In this document: piece after piece, positions 42,986 to 51,200 of the stretch
Position numbering within the stretch: the first letter of the stretch is position 1
Layout of the letters: the number at the start of each line of letters is the position of its first letter
From: CAYUNE01 sp964446115
Lineage (GTDB): Bacteria; Desulfobacterota; Desulfobulbia; Desulfobulbales; Desulfobulbaceae
Length of the DNA: 64,000 bases
Assembly: GCA_964446115.1 (NCBI GenBank)
Contig: CAYUNE010000044.1
Location: 1-64,000 of the forward strand
Reading direction: 5' to 3'
Position numbers and translations under genes: made by a program
Notes under the pieces: model-generated
What the model was told of the DNA's origin: nothing
Database searches by the model: none
What the model saw: only the letters and a program-made list of their open reading frames with translations

Positions 42986-45124
42986 TTAATTCCCTCCCAT
43001 CTGCTGGGCCTGTCTGAGGAGCAACTCATCCTCCCAACGTCGCTTGATCTGTTGCCAGACCCCGGGTGAAATCTCGGTAAAGCCCTGCAGGAGTTCGGTG
43101 AGTTTCTCAACCTCATCGGGATAGAGTTCAAAGTTGGGCATCTGGATATCGGGGATAAAGGCCTGGGGATTTTGCAACCACCGGGCAACCCACTCCTTGC
43201 GGAGACGGTTGCCGAGATCACTCTGATCCGGGCCGACAATGCCGCCCTCGCCGTTCCAGGAATGGCAGGCCTGGCAGGCGAAGGTCTGCCAGTACATCTT
43301 CCAGGCATCCTCGGTGTCCTTTTCGTTCATCCGCTTGACCACCGGCGTGTAATGGGGAAAGGAGACCTTGTCGGCAGCGGCGAAAAAGGCGGCCAGGTCC
43401 TCGGTTTCCGCATCGGTGAAGTTGAAGGTGGGCATTCGGGTGGGCTCGATGCCCAGGGGCCGGATTTTGAAAGGCGCCTTGAGAAAACCGGTGAGCCAGC
43501 GGGGATTGACCCGAGCGCCTTCAAAGGAGAGATCCGGACCGATATTACCGCCGCGCCCGGCGATACGGTGACAGCCGCGGCAGTTGTTGCGCTCCACCAG
43601 CCTCTCGCCCCGGAAAGCGGGAGCAGCGGGATCGTTGAGCGTCTTGACGTATTTGGCCGGAATATCAAAGGGGCGAATACCCAGTAAAAAGGTAACCAGG
43701 CTTTCGGCCTCCTCTTGGGAAAATCCGAACTTGGGCATCAGGGTGGGCATTTCCGCGGTATTGAAAGCCCGCGGGTTTTTCACCTTGAGCAGCAGCCAAT
43801 CGGAAAGGGTATGGGGAATATCGGCATCGGCAAAGACCAGCTCGTCCACCCGCTTGACTCCGATGCCGTCATGCTCTGGGGCATTGTAGCCCAGTTCGAA
43901 TTCACCGATCTTGTGACAGCCGGTGCAGCCCTTGTCGCGGATCAGGGTCTTGCCGCGGGCAATCAGGTCCGCATCGGCGGGCCCAGTGCCTGCGGTGATC
44001 TCTTCCCCGCCCTTAAGCGACATCAGATATCCCACCAGCGGGCCGATATCCTCCTCCGGCACCCGCAGCACGGGCATGGCGGTTTCGGGCCAGTATTTCT
44101 TCGGATCCCTGATCCAGGCGGCCAGCCAGGTTGGGTTGGTCTTCTCGCCGATCCGCGACAGGTCGGGTCCGAATCCCTCATCCTTGCCGTCGATGGCGTG
44201 GCATCCCAGGCAGCCGAGATCCTCAAACTTTTTCCTGCCGATCTCCATGTCGCCGGTTGCTCCGCTTCCGGTGGCCGGTGACTGGGCAAGGCTTATGAGA
44301 TAGGCGGCCATGGCGCGGATTTCATCGTCGGCCAGTTCGAAGTCGGGCATGACGGTCCGGGCCAGGTAGCGCTTGGGCTGCTTGACCCAGTAAGCGATCC
44401 AGTCCGGGGTGGTCTTGGTGGCCACCGCGGTGAGGATAGGGCCGATGCCGGTGGGCCGGTCATATCCCTTGAGCAGGTGACAGCCCAGGCAGTTATTCTC
44501 CATGTACAGGGTACGGCCCTTGGAGTAGACCGGTGCATCCTCCAGCACGGTCTGCTCGGCCAGTTGCGGGGAAAGGGGATGGCAGCCGACACAGGAGGAC
44601 TCGGCCCTGGTTCCCGGCAGAAAGGGTTTGACCCAGTTTTCGGCATGTCCGTGGGCCTCCTCGGCGTTGAGAGCCACACCCTGGCCTGCGTGACAGATCA
44701 CGCAGCCGTACTGATCCACGGGATGACGATCAGCATCCAGATGTTTGCCGGGATGGGTGGTGAACGGCTGCGGCGCATCGGCAAACCGGGGCGATTCCAC
44801 CCCCAGGTGACAGGTCATGCAGCGATCGGTAATGCTGAAATCCGTCAACCACAGTTGCCTGATCCTGGTCTTGCGGCAATCAATCGACTCCCGCCGCTTG
44901 GCCAGTAATGCCAGCATATCGCTCTTTTCCTTGCTGTCCGGCTGCTTTTGCAGTTCCGCCGCCTGTCGGGCGGTGATCTCATTGTCCAGGCGGGTGAACC
45001 GGCGCTGATATTTCTTCCAGGGCCGCCACAGTTCGGTCTCAAAGAACAGAACCACGCCAAGACAGACCAGAAGCGCTCCCGAGAGCCAGAGAAGAACCTT
45101 GGTATACTTTTCCGATAACTTCAT
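42986..45124 (-). CDS. Membrane-anchored octaheme cytochrome c of the bc complex
   Basis: A 712-aa protein with an N-terminal TM (about residues 12-30), then a charged helical stretch to ~85. Three heme motifs (CMTCH, CVICH, CVGCH) form a multiheme head. Five class I cytochrome c-like domains follow (CLGCH, CLGCH, CTGCH, CRGCH, CQACH), each with an MP motif before the next, probably heme-Met ligands. It directly follows the cytochrome b subunit gene and likely replaces cytochrome c1/f. The ATG at 45124 has SD GAGGTG; 5 codons earlier the frame overlaps the upstream stop. Confidence 0.87.
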   Translation of the reverse strand: MKLSEKYTKVLLWLSGALLVCLGVVLFFETELWRPWKKYQRRFTRLDNEITARQAAELQKQPDSKEKSDMLALLAKRRESIDCRKTRIRQLWLTDFSITDRCMTCHLGVESPRFADAPQPFTTHPGKHLDADRHPVDQYGCVICHAGQGVALNAEEAHGHAENWVKPFLPGTRAESSCVGCHPLSPQLAEQTVLEDAPVYSKGRTLYMENNCLGCHLLKGYDRPTGIGPILTAVATKTTPDWIAYWVKQPKRYLARTVMPDFELADDEIRAMAAYLISLAQSPATGSGATGDMEIGRKKFEDLGCLGCHAIDGKDEGFGPDLSRIGEKTNPTWLAAWIRDPKKYWPETAMPVLRVPEEDIGPLVGYLMSLKGGEEITAGTGPADADLIARGKTLIRDKGCTGCHKIGEFELGYNAPEHDGIGVKRVDELVFADADIPHTLSDWLLLKVKNPRAFNTAEMPTLMPKFGFSQEEAESLVTFLLGIRPFDIPAKYVKTLNDPAAPAFRGERLVERNNCRGCHRIAGRGGNIGPDLSFEGARVNPRWLTGFLKAPFKIRPLGIEPTRMPTFNFTDAETEDLAAFFAAADKVSFPHYTPVVKRMNEKDTEDAWKMYWQTFACQACHSWNGEGGIVGPDQSDLGNRLRKEWVARWLQNPQAFIPDIQMPNFELYPDEVEKLTELLQGFTEISPGVWQQIKRRWEDELLLRQAQQMGGN

Positions 45125-45135
45125 CGATGAGCACC

Positions 45136-45849
45136 TCAAATATTGAACCAGGGCGTGACAAGCAGATACTTGATATGGAATACCTGGCGCAGGATCATCT
45201 TGATGGGCACGGCATACATCAGCGCCATCAGGGTCATGAGAATGAAATATCGTGTCTTGTCGAGCTTCTTATACACCTTCCAGCGTAGGATGACCGGCAC
45301 GATATAGAAAAGCAGGGTGTAAACAAGCAGGCTGACGAGGCCGACTTTGAACTCGACGTTGGTGAGCACCACATCGGCGTGGTGGGCATTGTGGTCCCAC
45401 GGTTCCCAGGGCCAGAAAAAAAACCAGGAAGGCCCGCGCATGAACTGGCCGACGACAATGGCACCCATCCAGAGAATGTAACCGAACAGGAAACTGAACA
45501 CCGCGAACTTGCGGGCTCCGAGATTGTATTCACCCACGCCTTTCGGGTTGTAATCCAGATAGGGAATAGCCATGAGCCCGAAAATAATGATGCCGGGCAG
45601 CACCACACCGGCATACCAGGGATCGAAGTAGACGAGGATTTCCTGAAGGCCAATGAAATACCAGGGGGCCTTGGCGGGATTTTCGGTGATCGATGGGGTG
45701 GCGATCTCCCTGAGGGGCGCATCGAGCCACAGTGACCAGACAATGAGCAGCAGCGTCACCGCCACCATGCACATGAGCTCCATAAAAGGCAGATCCGGCC
45801 AGACAAAGGGATTTCGTTGTTTTTTGGTTTTCTTTGCTGCTTCAGCCAT
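45136..45849 (-). CDS. Cytochrome b C-terminal half (subunit IV-like)
   Basis: A 237-aa membrane subunit with about five hydrophobic segments. It carries the Qo-site loop as NPAKAPWYFIGLQE, so the PEWY motif of bc1/b6f is APWY here (residues 61-64), without the usual glutamate. It has more TM segments than plant subunit IV (three). It forms with the upstream b6-type protein a split cytochrome b, quinol-oxidising. The gene follows that one by 15 bases. Confidence 0.88.
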   Translation of the reverse strand: MAEAAKKTKKQRNPFVWPDLPFMELMCMVAVTLLLIVWSLWLDAPLREIATPSITENPAKAPWYFIGLQEILVYFDPWYAGVVLPGIIIFGLMAIPYLDYNPKGVGEYNLGARKFAVFSFLFGYILWMGAIVVGQFMRGPSWFFFWPWEPWDHNAHHADVVLTNVEFKVGLVSLLVYTLLFYIVPVILRWKVYKKLDKTRYFILMTLMALMYAVPIKMILRQVFHIKYLLVTPWFNI

Positions 45850-45864
45850 CTTTTTCCCTCCTCC

Positions 45865-46626
45865 CTATAACGGTCTTGATATGCCGCCGTCCTTTCTGAT
45901 CCGCCAGAAATGAACAGCCATGAAGACCGCCGCCGCGGCCGGTACCGCGATCACATGCAGCACATAAAAACGCAGCAGGGCATTGGCTCCCACCGAGGTA
46001 CCGCCGAGCAGGGCGAAACGCACATCGTTGAACTTGGTGACAATGGAAAAGGGCCCCTCGGCACCCAGTACCGGCGTGGCCGCCGCCATATTGGTGCCCA
46101 CGGTAATCGCCCAGAAGGCGAGCTGATCCCAGGGCAGCAGATAGCCGGTGAAGCTCATCAGGAGGGTAAGGGTAAGCAGCAGCACGCCGATGACCCAGTT
46201 GAATTCCCGGGGCGGCTTGTAGGAGCCGGTGAGAAAAACTCGCAACATGTGAAGCATGACGGCCAGGACCATGAGATGAGCGCCCCAGCGGTGCATGTTA
46301 CGGAGTATCTGACCGAAGGGCACGTCGAACTGCAGATACTTCATGTCCAGATAGGCCATATCCACGGTGGGATGGTAGTAGAACATCAAAAGAATACCGG
46401 TGATGCATTCCACCAGAAAGGCAAAGAAGGTGATGCCGCCCATGCACCAGGTGAAACGGATACGGAAGGCATGCTTGGGCATGCGGATGGGATGCAGGTG
46501 GAGAAAGACGTTACTGCGGATGACCTTGCCGCGGTTGGCGCCGGTATCTTCAAAATCATGTCGCCAGATCGATCTCCAGACCTGGGTGGACATCATCCTC
46601 TCTTTCAACGTCGGCTTGTCGCTCAT
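45865..46626 (-). CDS. Cytochrome b6-type subunit with heme ci cysteine
   Basis: A 253-aa membrane subunit with four TM helices. Heme b ligands are H112 and H126 (spacing 14) and H224 and H239 (spacing 15, the b6f value). C61 in FTWCMGGIT sits 51 residues before H112, exactly as Cys35 of b6, which binds the extra heme ci (c'). It is therefore b6f/Firmicutes-like rather than bc1-like. It follows the Rieske gene by about 50 bases. Confidence 0.92.
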   Translation of the reverse strand: MSDKPTLKERMMSTQVWRSIWRHDFEDTGANRGKVIRSNVFLHLHPIRMPKHAFRIRFTWCMGGITFFAFLVECITGILLMFYYHPTVDMAYLDMKYLQFDVPFGQILRNMHRWGAHLMVLAVMLHMLRVFLTGSYKPPREFNWVIGVLLLTLTLLMSFTGYLLPWDQLAFWAITVGTNMAAATPVLGAEGPFSIVTKFNDVRFALLGGTSVGANALLRFYVLHVIAVPAAAAVFMAVHFWRIRKDGGISRPL

Positions 46627-46677
46627 ACTGTTTGTTCCTTGCGTATTGTCGATATATCTATAGCCACGGGGCAGCCG

Positions 46678-47253
46678 TCAACCGGTCTTGAGGAAACTGC
46701 CCTCCTGATCAAATTTTTTAAAGGTATACAGCTCGGCCTTGTTGACGACGATGCGGCCGTCCTCCATCCGGCTGATACCGTATCGGTCCATGGGACGCGG
46801 TGCCGGTCCGGCAAAGTTGACGCCGTTGGAGTAATACTTTGACCCGTGGCAGGGACACTTGAACTGACGATCCTCGGGAAACCACTTGGGCGTACAGCCG
46901 AGATGGGTGCACTTGCCGAAAATGGCGTACAACTTATCCGTCTCCCGGACAATCCAGACCCGCTGGCTTTCCATGAACTTCTCGCTGATACTCACCACCC
47001 CGAATTTATCGGGGGTGCCCCCCGGATAGTCATCCAGGGTGCCGATCTTGAAGGTTGTGGGAGGCTCAAAGAGAACCCGGGGATAGAAAAAACGCAGCGA
47101 CCCGGCAATCCCGGCCCCGATGGTCGCGAAAAAGGCACCCCAGCCCATGCGGCGCAGCACCTTGCGCCTCGTCTCGGATGAAGGGGGGCCGGCACAGGGA
47201 CATCCCATGGAGGCTTCCAGGCCTTCCATTTCTACCTTGCTGTTTTCACTCAT
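46678..47253 (-). CDS. Rieske iron-sulfur protein
   Basis: A 191-aa subunit of the bc complex, first gene of the large operon. A twin-arginine segment (ETRRKVLRRMGW) precedes a hydrophobic anchor at about residues 37-55. The 2Fe-2S ligands lie in CTHLGC (C115, H117, disulfide C120) and CPCHG (C133, disulfide C135, H136). An N-terminal CPC at 18-20 is unusual. The ATG at 47253 has SD GAGGTG. Transfers electrons from quinol at the Qo site to the c-type cytochromes. Confidence 0.93.
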   Translation of the reverse strand: MSENSKVEMEGLEASMGCPCAGPPSSETRRKVLRRMGWGAFFATIGAGIAGSLRFFYPRVLFEPPTTFKIGTLDDYPGGTPDKFGVVSISEKFMESQRVWIVRETDKLYAIFGKCTHLGCTPKWFPEDRQFKCPCHGSKYYSNGVNFAGPAPRPMDRYGISRMEDGRIVVNKAELYTFKKFDQEGSFLKTG

Positions 47254-47315
47254 AATCCACCTCAAAAATATATACTTATCCGCAGACGGCCGGATTGAAT
47301 TTTGAAAATTATCCT

Positions 47316-47345
47316 ATTACACAGGCAACTTAGCATTACGGCCAA
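47316..47345 (-). promoter_or_regulatory. Possible promoter of the bc/multiheme operon
   Basis: On minus TTGGCC and TGTAAT are 18 bases apart, a moderate match. The start would be about 55 bases before the Rieske ATG. Confidence 0.35.
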
Positions 47346-47354
47346 GAGAAACAA

Positions 47355-47372
47355 ATACCGTGTTCACGGTAT
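47355..47372. promoter_or_regulatory. ATACCGTG/CACGGTAT dyad upstream of the bc operon
   Basis: A perfect 18-base dyad, ATACCGTGTTCACGGTAT, lies just upstream of the possible bc-operon promoter. It is a likely binding site of a dimeric regulator. The divergent gene is 165 bases away. Confidence 0.55.
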
Positions 47373-47441
47373 AAAAAAGCAGGCGGAAAGCTTTTCCGGC
47401 ACCCGGTGGCATCCGGAACACGGAATAGCGGTGGAACAGAC

Positions 47442-47493
47442 ACGCAATGCGTATAAAAATTTTCTTGACAATTATGAACGCAATGCGTATATA
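47442..47493 (+). promoter_or_regulatory. Promoter with twin ACGCAATGCGT operators
   Basis: TTGACA (47465-47470), a 17-base spacer and TATATA (47488-47493) form a near-ideal promoter. The dyad ACGCAATGCGT occurs at 47442-47452, upstream of -35, and again at 47478-47488, inside the spacer. This layout fits repression, most likely by the HTH protein encoded next. The stretch 47254-47537 holds no convincing gene. Confidence 0.8.
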
Positions 47494-47537
47494 AAATATC
47501 AGAAAATATAAGAGACAGATTATAAAATCAGGTAGAT

Positions 47538-48029
47538 ATGACCCATGACGAGCTCAGGAAATCAAGACTGAAACTCGGCCTCTCGATCAAGGAGATGAGC
47601 GAGTTGCTCTCCACTCCCTACCGGACCTATCAGGACTGGGAGCACGGCAACAGACGCATTCCGGGCATCTGTGGAGAGGCGGTTCTCTGTTTCCTGCGCT
47701 GCAAGGGTGCGGTGAAAAAACGATTCAGAAAAAAGAAAAAGGGAGGTACGCACATGGGAAGGGAAAGAGTACTGTTCAAGACCGAGGAGCCGAAATCCAC
47801 CCGTGATACTGCCGCTTTCCTGCGAGTGCTTGCGGACCGGCTGGAAGAAGGCACTGTTCTGCTCAAAGGGGGTGGCCGGGAAGTGACCCTGGACATTCCG
47901 GCCAACATCACCCTGGAGATCAAGGTGGAAGAGGAAACCAAGAAAACCAAGGTCAAAAAGACCCTGGAGATAGAGATCGAGTGGTACCCCGGAGGCGGTG
48001 ATGCCGATGCCGGAGTTACCATCGGCTAA
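47538..48029 (+). CDS. XRE-like HTH fused to amphi-Trp domain, possible internal start
   Basis: A 163-aa frame. Residues 1-65 look like a small helix-turn-helix (LRLGLSIKEMSELLSTPYR-type pattern, TYQDWEHGNRRIP), as in phage/plasmid-type regulators. A basic linker (KKRFRKKKKGG) follows. Residues 73-163 match amphi-Trp domain proteins (VLFKTEEPKS, RVLADRLEEG, LEIEIEWYPG). A strong SD GGGAGGT lies 6 bases before the in-frame ATG at 47754, so the amphi-Trp part may also be made alone. Probable autoregulator bound at the twin operators; function of amphi-Trp unknown. Confidence 0.75.
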   Translation: MTHDELRKSRLKLGLSIKEMSELLSTPYRTYQDWEHGNRRIPGICGEAVLCFLRCKGAVKKRFRKKKKGGTHMGRERVLFKTEEPKSTRDTAAFLRVLADRLEEGTVLLKGGGREVTLDIPANITLEIKVEEETKKTKVKKTLEIEIEWYPGGGDADAGVTIG

Positions 48030-48203
48030 AGGGATCGTAATTGAAATTTCCGTTGATCATGGCCGGTGACGCTCCGGAAAACCCGATCACCGCATGGGGT
48101 TCACCGGCCTCTCTCAACGGCCCATTTGACGTATGGCCGCTAAGGAGAACCCATCTCGGCTACCGGGCAAACGGTCAGGCCCGGAAAAACCGGCAATGCC
48201 TAC
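48030..48203. other. Structured convergent intergenic region
   Basis: Three stems are visible: GGCCGGTGA/TCACCGGCC (48061-48069 and 48101-48109), GGCC/GGCC near 48119-48138 and CCGGGC/GCCCGG (48163-48168 and 48179-48184). It lies between two converging genes, so it may be a 3' region of either or a small RNA. No T run was seen and no riboswitch class was recognised. Confidence 0.4.
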
Positions 48204-48587
48204 TCAATCTTTTAAGGAAATTTCATGGGGTTGCCGGTTTTCATCAACCCATATTCCAATTACTTCCACCCCATCGTACTGCTGACGCAGAAACCGCATT
48301 GCGCCGCGAATGTGAGTTATCTGCTCATCTTTACCACAGGGATTTCCGGCACACTGAGCATGACCGACAACCGCAATACCCACGGAACCATGATTCTTTA
48401 TGGAAATCTCCAACCTGGCAAGAATTGAGCGCAGGAGCCCATGATCTTTTTGTTTATAAAGAATCAGGTTGGGACCGGGTTCGGTAATGGAATCCACATA
48501 ATCGACATCGAACCGTTGTTGCAGAAATCTGATCACCGGTAATTGAACCCGTCCATCCATGCAATTGACAACCGTGCAAAAACGCAT
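48204..48587 (-). CDS. Small beta-carbonic-anhydrase-like protein
   Basis: A 127-aa protein. The zinc-type ligands are laid out as in beta-carbonic anhydrases: CMDGR (C9, D11, R13) and a later GHAQC (H and C about residues 77-80). It is far shorter than the usual ~200 aa and lacks the C-terminal part. Known short relatives exist as non-catalytic or poorly studied proteins. It could act on bicarbonate/CO2 or have another role. The convergent ORF on plus is its shadow. Confidence 0.7.
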   Translation of the reverse strand: MRFCTVVNCMDGRVQLPVIRFLQQRFDVDYVDSITEPGPNLILYKQKDHGLLRSILARLEISIKNHGSVGIAVVGHAQCAGNPCGKDEQITHIRGAMRFLRQQYDGVEVIGIWVDENRQPHEISLKD

Positions 48588-48603
48588 ATCACCTTACTCC
48601 TGA

Positions 48604-48765
48604 CTTGTAACCGATCTCAGGCTATGTAACCCCGCGCTACATCATGCTTCCAACCTGTCATTGGTCACAGGTACCGCAGATTTGCTCAGATCACTCCCGG
48701 CCGCTCTATTCCCACGATGTGGCCGGGAGTGATTGAAGTGAAGATGCGGGGCCTGTGACCAATGA
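48604..48765 (+). repeat. Structured repeat, full copy R1
   Basis: Block A (48604-48657, AACCGATCTCAGGCTATGTA onward) is followed by a hairpin element. The outer arms TCATTGGTCACAGG and CCTGTGACCAATGA (48658-48671 and 48752-48765) pair over 14 bases. Inside, ATCACTCCCGGCC pairs with its complement (48690-48702 and 48721-48733). Four other copies or part copies occur in the window, so this is a real family. Confidence 0.85.
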
Positions 48766-48837
48766 CCCTGACGACGATAATCCGGCCCGGGCCTGAGACC
48801 AGCGGCACTGACGATCCAAAAGGGCGAATTACCTCTC

Positions 48838-49569
48838 CTATTCATCAAGGGGACGCACCACTGTAGATCGGCACTTTTCCAGTATCTTCTCCTCCTCTTC
48901 GATATATTTTTCCAGCTCATCCGGAAGCAGATACTTGGTATTAAGCATAAAATTGGATTTGTACAGGTGACAGAGGCCAGGCTTGTCCTCGGAACGATCA
49001 AGAAACTGGGACAGTTCTTGCCTTTTACCGATCAAATCGTATGAAATCTTGTTTTGCACCCTTTCGTCGACAACGACCTCGCATCCTGTTCCACGGATAC
49101 ATAATTTTGTCAGCCCTTTTTCCCGTAACTTTTTCAACTCCTGCAAATGTTCAGAGTCCATCGGCTTCACCTTTTGTGTAATAATCTGGTTTTGATGTTT
49201 GTATATCACAAACGATTTTACTGTGAATTCATAAATTTTTGATAATAATAAATCAGGGGAATATGGTTTTTCCAAAAAGTAATCCATGCCGCACTCGAGA
49301 CAACACTCGCGGTAGGCACTGTTACCGGAAAGAGCTATAATAGGTGTATACTTTAGGTTTCTCCTGATAATTTTTGTCGCCTCAATACCGTTCATGAGAG
49401 GCATGTCGATATCCATCAGACAGAGATCATAGCTGTCCCCGTGATCTTTGACCTTATTCACGGCTTCCAGGCCATTGGCGACAAGATCAAATTGAAATCC
49501 CCATAGTTCCATGAACTCGCCGGCCACCATTTGCAGCATTTGATCATCTTCAGCGATTAAAACTTTCAT
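48838..49569 (-). CDS. Response regulator receiver with unrecognised C-terminal domain
   Basis: About 243 aa. The receiver domain (LIAEDD, LCLMDIDMPLMNG with phosphoacceptor D near residue 55, then ALSG and EKPY) occupies residues 1-120. The remaining ~120 residues (CIRGTGCEVVVDERVQNKISYDLIGKR, then an acidic end) show no DNA-binding motif I know. The start is the ATG giving MKVLIAEDD; the in-frame TTG is less likely. It follows the GH114-like gene by 25 bases, and no kinase is adjacent. AT-rich compared with the neighbours. Confidence 0.78.
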   Translation of the reverse strand: MKVLIAEDDQMLQMVAGEFMELWGFQFDLVANGLEAVNKVKDHGDSYDLCLMDIDMPLMNGIEATKIIRRNLKYTPIIALSGNSAYRECCLECGMDYFLEKPYSPDLLLSKIYEFTVKSFVIYKHQNQIITQKVKPMDSEHLQELKKLREKGLTKLCIRGTGCEVVVDERVQNKISYDLIGKRQELSQFLDRSEDKPGLCHLYKSNFMLNTKYLLPDELEKYIEEEEKILEKCRSTVVRPLDE

Positions 49570-49594
49570 AATCGATTCTGAAAAACTCAAATGA

Positions 49595-50539
49595 TCATCG
49601 ATTGTCCTTCCGGCTTACATTACCGGAAAAGGTAGAAAGTTCCTCCCCGCTAACGGCTGGAGCATTGTCATTATCCAGCAACATCGAAAATACTGGTATT
49701 ACACTTCTATAACGCGGGGTAACAACATTCTTTTTATATTTCAAACAGTCGGTAAGCACAGGGGCAAATAAGTTATTGTTTTTTTTCAGCCAGGAAAAGT
49801 TCCTTGCATTTGCGTCAGGACAGAATTCATCAGGATTTCCTTTATATTCCACACCGAAAACCGCCTTTCCGGCACTGATGAAAGGTTCCAGAAGGTCGCA
49901 CTCCCTAAACTGGAAACATTGTTCATTCAGCGCCCAATCAAAGTCATTAACAAGCTGCTTTACCTGGGCAAGATCATTTTTTAGACCTATGGAAAGATTT
50001 TTCTGATGGGCCGCCTGCGCAAGCCATCGATTGTAATCAAGTTGATCCTGAAATGTCAGCGGTAACCCGGAATCATTAACGTAGCCGTCGATATTGTCAG
50101 GCTCCACGCCGTCACAATGTTTTTTTACAGCTAAATCCAGTCTTTTTGCCATAATATCTTTTACGGTATCTTTTCTGATATCCAACCATCTCTCGCCTTC
50201 CCAATTATCAAGGGGATTACCAAGTATATCTTTTGGGAAAGTTCCTGCGTCACTGCGCCACTCTTCATAGCTGCCGGCACTAAAGTAGCAAATCACCTTT
50301 TTTCCCGCATTATGCAATGCATCAATTGTGGATTCCGGTGTATCGAATAAATCAATGTCATACATATCGACATCAAATGAAACATCGACATCGAGAATAT
50401 CATTATTTATAGGATCATCCAATTGCCACTGCCAGGACGTGCCGGGTAAGGGCTGCCATGGTTCCGAATATACCGGAGATGTAAAAAAAATGAAAAAAAT
50501 GACAGATAGATATAACACTATATTTATGTAACAGGTCAT
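49595..50539 (-). CDS. Exported GH114-like (TM1410-type) glycosidase
   Basis: A 314-aa secreted protein with a signal peptide (cleavage near VYSEP, residue ~25). A TIM-barrel-like pattern is seen: WQWQLDDPIN, DVDMYDIDLFDTPE, VICYFSAGSYEEWR, WLDIRKD, CDGVEPDNIDGY and a cysteine pair (EQCFQFRECDLL). These fit the endo alpha-1,4-polygalactosaminidase/GH114 group. The likely acid/base aspartates are in DVD and CDGVEPDN. Base composition is clearly AT-richer than flanking genes, so transfer is possible. No SD is clear. It may cut or shape an exopolysaccharide. Confidence 0.83.
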   Translation of the reverse strand: MTCYINIVLYLSVIFFIFFTSPVYSEPWQPLPGTSWQWQLDDPINNDILDVDVSFDVDMYDIDLFDTPESTIDALHNAGKKVICYFSAGSYEEWRSDAGTFPKDILGNPLDNWEGERWLDIRKDTVKDIMAKRLDLAVKKHCDGVEPDNIDGYVNDSGLPLTFQDQLDYNRWLAQAAHQKNLSIGLKNDLAQVKQLVNDFDWALNEQCFQFRECDLLEPFISAGKAVFGVEYKGNPDEFCPDANARNFSWLKKNNNLFAPVLTDCLKYKKNVVTPRYRSVIPVFSMLLDNDNAPAVSGEELSTFSGNVSRKDNR

Positions 50540-51200
50540 GAGTCGATTTATTACAAATTATGTAAGGAAGATATCATTTATTGATATTCTTCAAATGATT
50601 TAACAACTACTTTCTTGTAAGTACCATCCTTTTCTTTCATGAAATCGCCGACGCAAAATTTTGTTCAGGCTATCTTGAATCTGCATTGTGTAAAAAAAAA
50701 TGTCAATAATTCTTTTACCAATGAGCAGTGACCCCATATTCAGGGCATCAAGACAGGCCTACCGGTTACCCGGCAGGCCTCTGGTCGATCCCGGCGTGCA
50801 GGGTCACGCTTCCGCTGGTTTGTCTAGCCGTCGTCAAAAGCTCTCCCGGAGACAAATGAGATTCAAGGATTCCTCAATCTACGGAAAAAATGGTGTCTGG
50901 TCGTCCGTTGCCCTTTCATGTTTCTTATTTCATGTTGATTATATTCACGTTCCTTGTATAATTTCTGCCTCACTGTCGGAAACGGTCAAAGCCCGCGGCC
51001 GTCGTTTTTCAATGCGGCAATTTACCGATTGACGGAAATACCCCATCGTGGTAGCAAATCTGTGTATCGGTCCTGTGTGGCAATGAAATCCCGGAAAGGA
51101 TGCGACTCTCCTGCCGGATGCAGCTCCATTACCAAGAAATCACCTACCCGCTGAGGAAACAGTCTCAATTCCTACTCCTACCTTCAAAAAGATAAGTACG
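50540..51200. other. 661-base intergenic region, no gene recognised
   Basis: ORFs here have no family features and I call none. There is a hairpin AGGCCTACCGG/CCGG-AGGCCT at 50755-50780. A promoter-like pair for resB lies at 50935-50962. The left ~150 bases are AT-rich and probably hold the GH114 promoter. Confidence 0.6.
50935..50962 (+). promoter_or_regulatory. Possible promoter of resB-ccsB
   Basis: TTGATT, a 16-base spacer and a perfect TATAAT lie about 240 bases before resB. Confidence 0.55.

Noticed and set aside
47302..47511. 69-aa frame on plus before the HTH gene
   Set aside because: It covers the twin-operator promoter and has no SD or family match; more likely non-coding control DNA.
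48030..48203. Cyclic-di-GMP or cobalamin riboswitch
   Set aside because: The stems did not match the conserved cores of these classes, and the site is between converging genes, not before a start.
48041..48487. 148-aa frame on plus
   Set aside because: Antisense to the carbonic-anhydrase-like gene and through the hairpin region; translation looks random.
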